From: BCD1 sp965230565
Lineage (GTDB): Bacteria > Bacteroidota > Bacteroidia > Chitinophagales > Saprospiraceae
Direction: 5' to 3'
DNA: 64,000 nt
Assembly: GCA_965230565.1 (NCBI GenBank)
Contig: CBDDLH010000014.1
Coordinates: forward strand, 162,777 to 226,776
Every line of letters starts with the position of its first letter. The stretch's first letter is position 1. The notes below the pieces were generated by a model. That model was not told the origin of the DNA and did not search any database. It saw only the letters and a list, made by a program, of their open reading frames with translations. Shown piece after piece: positions 62,894 to 64,000 of the stretch. Position numbers and translations under genes: made by a program.

Positions 62894-63426
62894 GATCAAA
62901 TGATATGATATGTTAAAAGAAATTCGGTTAGAGTATTTGGAAAGTATTGCTTTTTATTAATACAAATACTTAAAAGAAAATAACTTAAACCACAGAGTTC
63001 TCAGGGAAGGCACAGAGTCCACTGGGAGCATATTGAAACAACTTGAAACCTCTGAAACCAAGTATTTGGACAGAATTAATTTCAAATGGTCAAGGAGTTA
63101 TACCTAGATCTCTTGTTCGCTGTGCCTTCTCAGTGTCCTCCCGACCTTTGGTACGGGACAGGCTCTGTGGTTAAAATAATTTGTGATAATGTAACTTTTC
63201 ATTTAAACTAGTTTTGTCCTCTTACTCATTTGAAACTAAATTAATCCAAATATCAGGTTTAAAAACACCTATAATCCCACAGATTATTTCTTGGTCTGTG
63301 GCATTTGTTTTTTGGAACCCTTATTTTTAGATCATCGAAAAAAAATGCCTTTCCGCTTAGGGTATATTTTATTTTCCGTGTATTCAACTTGAATTCAACA
63401 AAATTTTCATCATAAAATCCTGAATT
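62894..63426. other. 533-bp spacer with inverted CACAGAG phrase repeats and a hairpin
   Basis: A plus-orientation CACAGAGTTCTCAGG / GGCACAGAGTCC phrase at 62985-63026 and a reverse-orientation copy ending CTCTGTGGTTAAA at 63117-63176 can pair across about 90 nt. The latter also contains CCCGACCTTTGGTACGGGAC, another phrase. A small hairpin CCACAGA / TCTGTGG lies at 63277-63301, followed by a T run (63307-63312), and could be a terminator. No gene is seen. Confidence 0.6.
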
Positions 63427-64000
63427 ATGGTAGTAATCAACTGTGCGACGGGTACTATTGACGAATATGTATCTTCAGCCGAACGCCCCTGGAATGAAAC
63501 CCGGGCCAAACACCTGTACCGCAGGCTTGGGTTTGGTGGGACACAAGCTCAAATAGAAGCTGCACTCTCCCAATCACCCATAGATCTTGTGGACGCTCTT
63601 ATCGATGAGGCAATCACAATGCCCTTTACCGATGAACCTGAATGGGCCAACTGGACTTTTGCCGATTACGGCGGAACCCAGGAAGCTTTTTTTGAACAAC
63701 AATCCGAACAATTTGTAGAGTGGGTTATCGCCTGGGTAAAAGATATGCACGATAAGGGATTTCGGGAAAAATTATCCCTGTTCTGGCACAACCACTTCGT
63801 GACCCGTGCAGAGGCTTATATATGCCCGTCTCACATGTTCCGTTATCACAGATTACTACAACAATACGCGCTTGGGAATTTTAAGGAGTTTGTCAGTGAG
63901 ATTGGTTTGACACCGGCGATGCTTGTTTTTCTGAATGGTGTTGAGAATTCCTACGTAAGCCCAAATGAAAATTATGCCCGTGAGTTATACGAATTGTTTA
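63427..64000 (+). CDS. DUF1800 family protein, 5' part only
   Basis: The gene starts at ATG 63427 and runs off the window end, giving at least 191 codons. The start lacks a signal peptide and gives the DUF1800 pattern: WNETRAKHLYRRLGFGGTQAQIEAAL near 23, REKLSLFWHNHFVTR near 114, a helix with FRYHRLLQQYALGNFKEFV, and NENYARELYELF at the window end. DUF1800 proteins are often paired with a DUF1501 gene and are probably exported or membrane-associated; the function is unknown. Confidence 0.85.
   Translation, partial: MVVINCATGTIDEYVSSAERPWNETRAKHLYRRLGFGGTQAQIEAALSQSPIDLVDALIDEAITMPFTDEPEWANWTFADYGGTQEAFFEQQSEQFVEWVIAWVKDMHDKGFREKLSLFWHNHFVTRAEAYICPSHMFRYHRLLQQYALGNFKEFVSEIGLTPAMLVFLNGVENSYVSPNENYARELYELF

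Overview
The window reads as a chromosomal stretch of a Bacteroidota bacterium, most likely Saprospiria-like (Lewinella/Haliscomenobacter relatives). Reasons: a fused lpxC-fabZ gene between lpxD and lpxA; two secreted proteins with type IX secretion (Por-type) C-terminal tails; secreted proteins whose predicted mature ends start with Gln; TAnnTTTG-type -7 promoter elements instead of strong Shine-Dalgarno sequences; and an NB-ARC/TPR protein of the kind common in large Bacteroidota genomes. The assignment to class is inference. There are no rRNA genes, no complete insertion sequences and no CRISPR array.

Layout. 1-6.3 kb: a small membrane protein, a gene-poor stretch with hairpins, a HAD phosphatase, an HsmA-like membrane protein and a large NB-ARC/TPR NTPase whose C-terminal half is a 144-bp tandem repeat array. 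6.4-13.3 kb: a P1-family peptidase, a GNAT and an SRPBCC protein, a polytopic membrane protein, a second HAD phosphatase and two unrecognised exported proteins. 13.3-19.8 kb: an odd tRNA-Asp with its terminator, an SRPBCC protein, an AraC regulator, a histidine kinase, a frameshifted SnoaL-like gene, a FemAB-like acyltransferase and queG. 20.0-28.3 kb: a complete trans-4-hydroxyproline degradation set (deaminase, semialdehyde dehydrogenase, epimerase, D-hydroxyproline oxidase), a convergent AraC regulator and a frameshifted S9 peptidase. 28.4-35 kb: an acyltransferase, a T9SS beta-helix protein, a lone receiver protein, an AI-2E-type transporter and a frameshifted methylmalonyl-CoA mutase small subunit. 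35.3-37.3 kb: iscS-iscU-iscA. 37.4-46.3 kb: a minus-strand block with a sigma-54 response regulator, two unrecognised proteins, a very large and degenerate histidine-kinase-like protein and a divergent isoprenoid-synthase-like protein. 46.8-52.6 kb: a PD-(D/E)XK nuclease-family protein, lpxA/lpxC-fabZ/lpxD and a glutaminyl-cyclase-like M28 protein. 52.7-64 kb: thiL, two paralogous thioredoxin-fold proteins, mscL, a CrtC-like T9SS protein, phnA, a DUF2339 membrane protein, an exported protein and the start of a DUF1800 gene that runs off the window.

How the parts work together. The hydroxyproline set takes trans-4-hydroxy-L-proline to 2-oxoglutarate, and the neighbouring S9 peptidase could supply the substrate. 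The lpx cluster makes the early lipid A intermediates. The glutaminyl cyclase fits the Gln-first exported proteins found throughout the window. The two most unusual elements are the NB-ARC protein, whose nearly identical TPR cassettes come in mosaic combinations, and the 37.4-46.3 kb signalling block, built on a kinase-like protein of about 1,100 residues with no recognised job.

Intergenic DNA is rich in short phrase-like dispersed repeats in at least six families. Three conserved genes carry single-base frameshifts at or near short homopolymers, so sequence error must be weighed against true decay.
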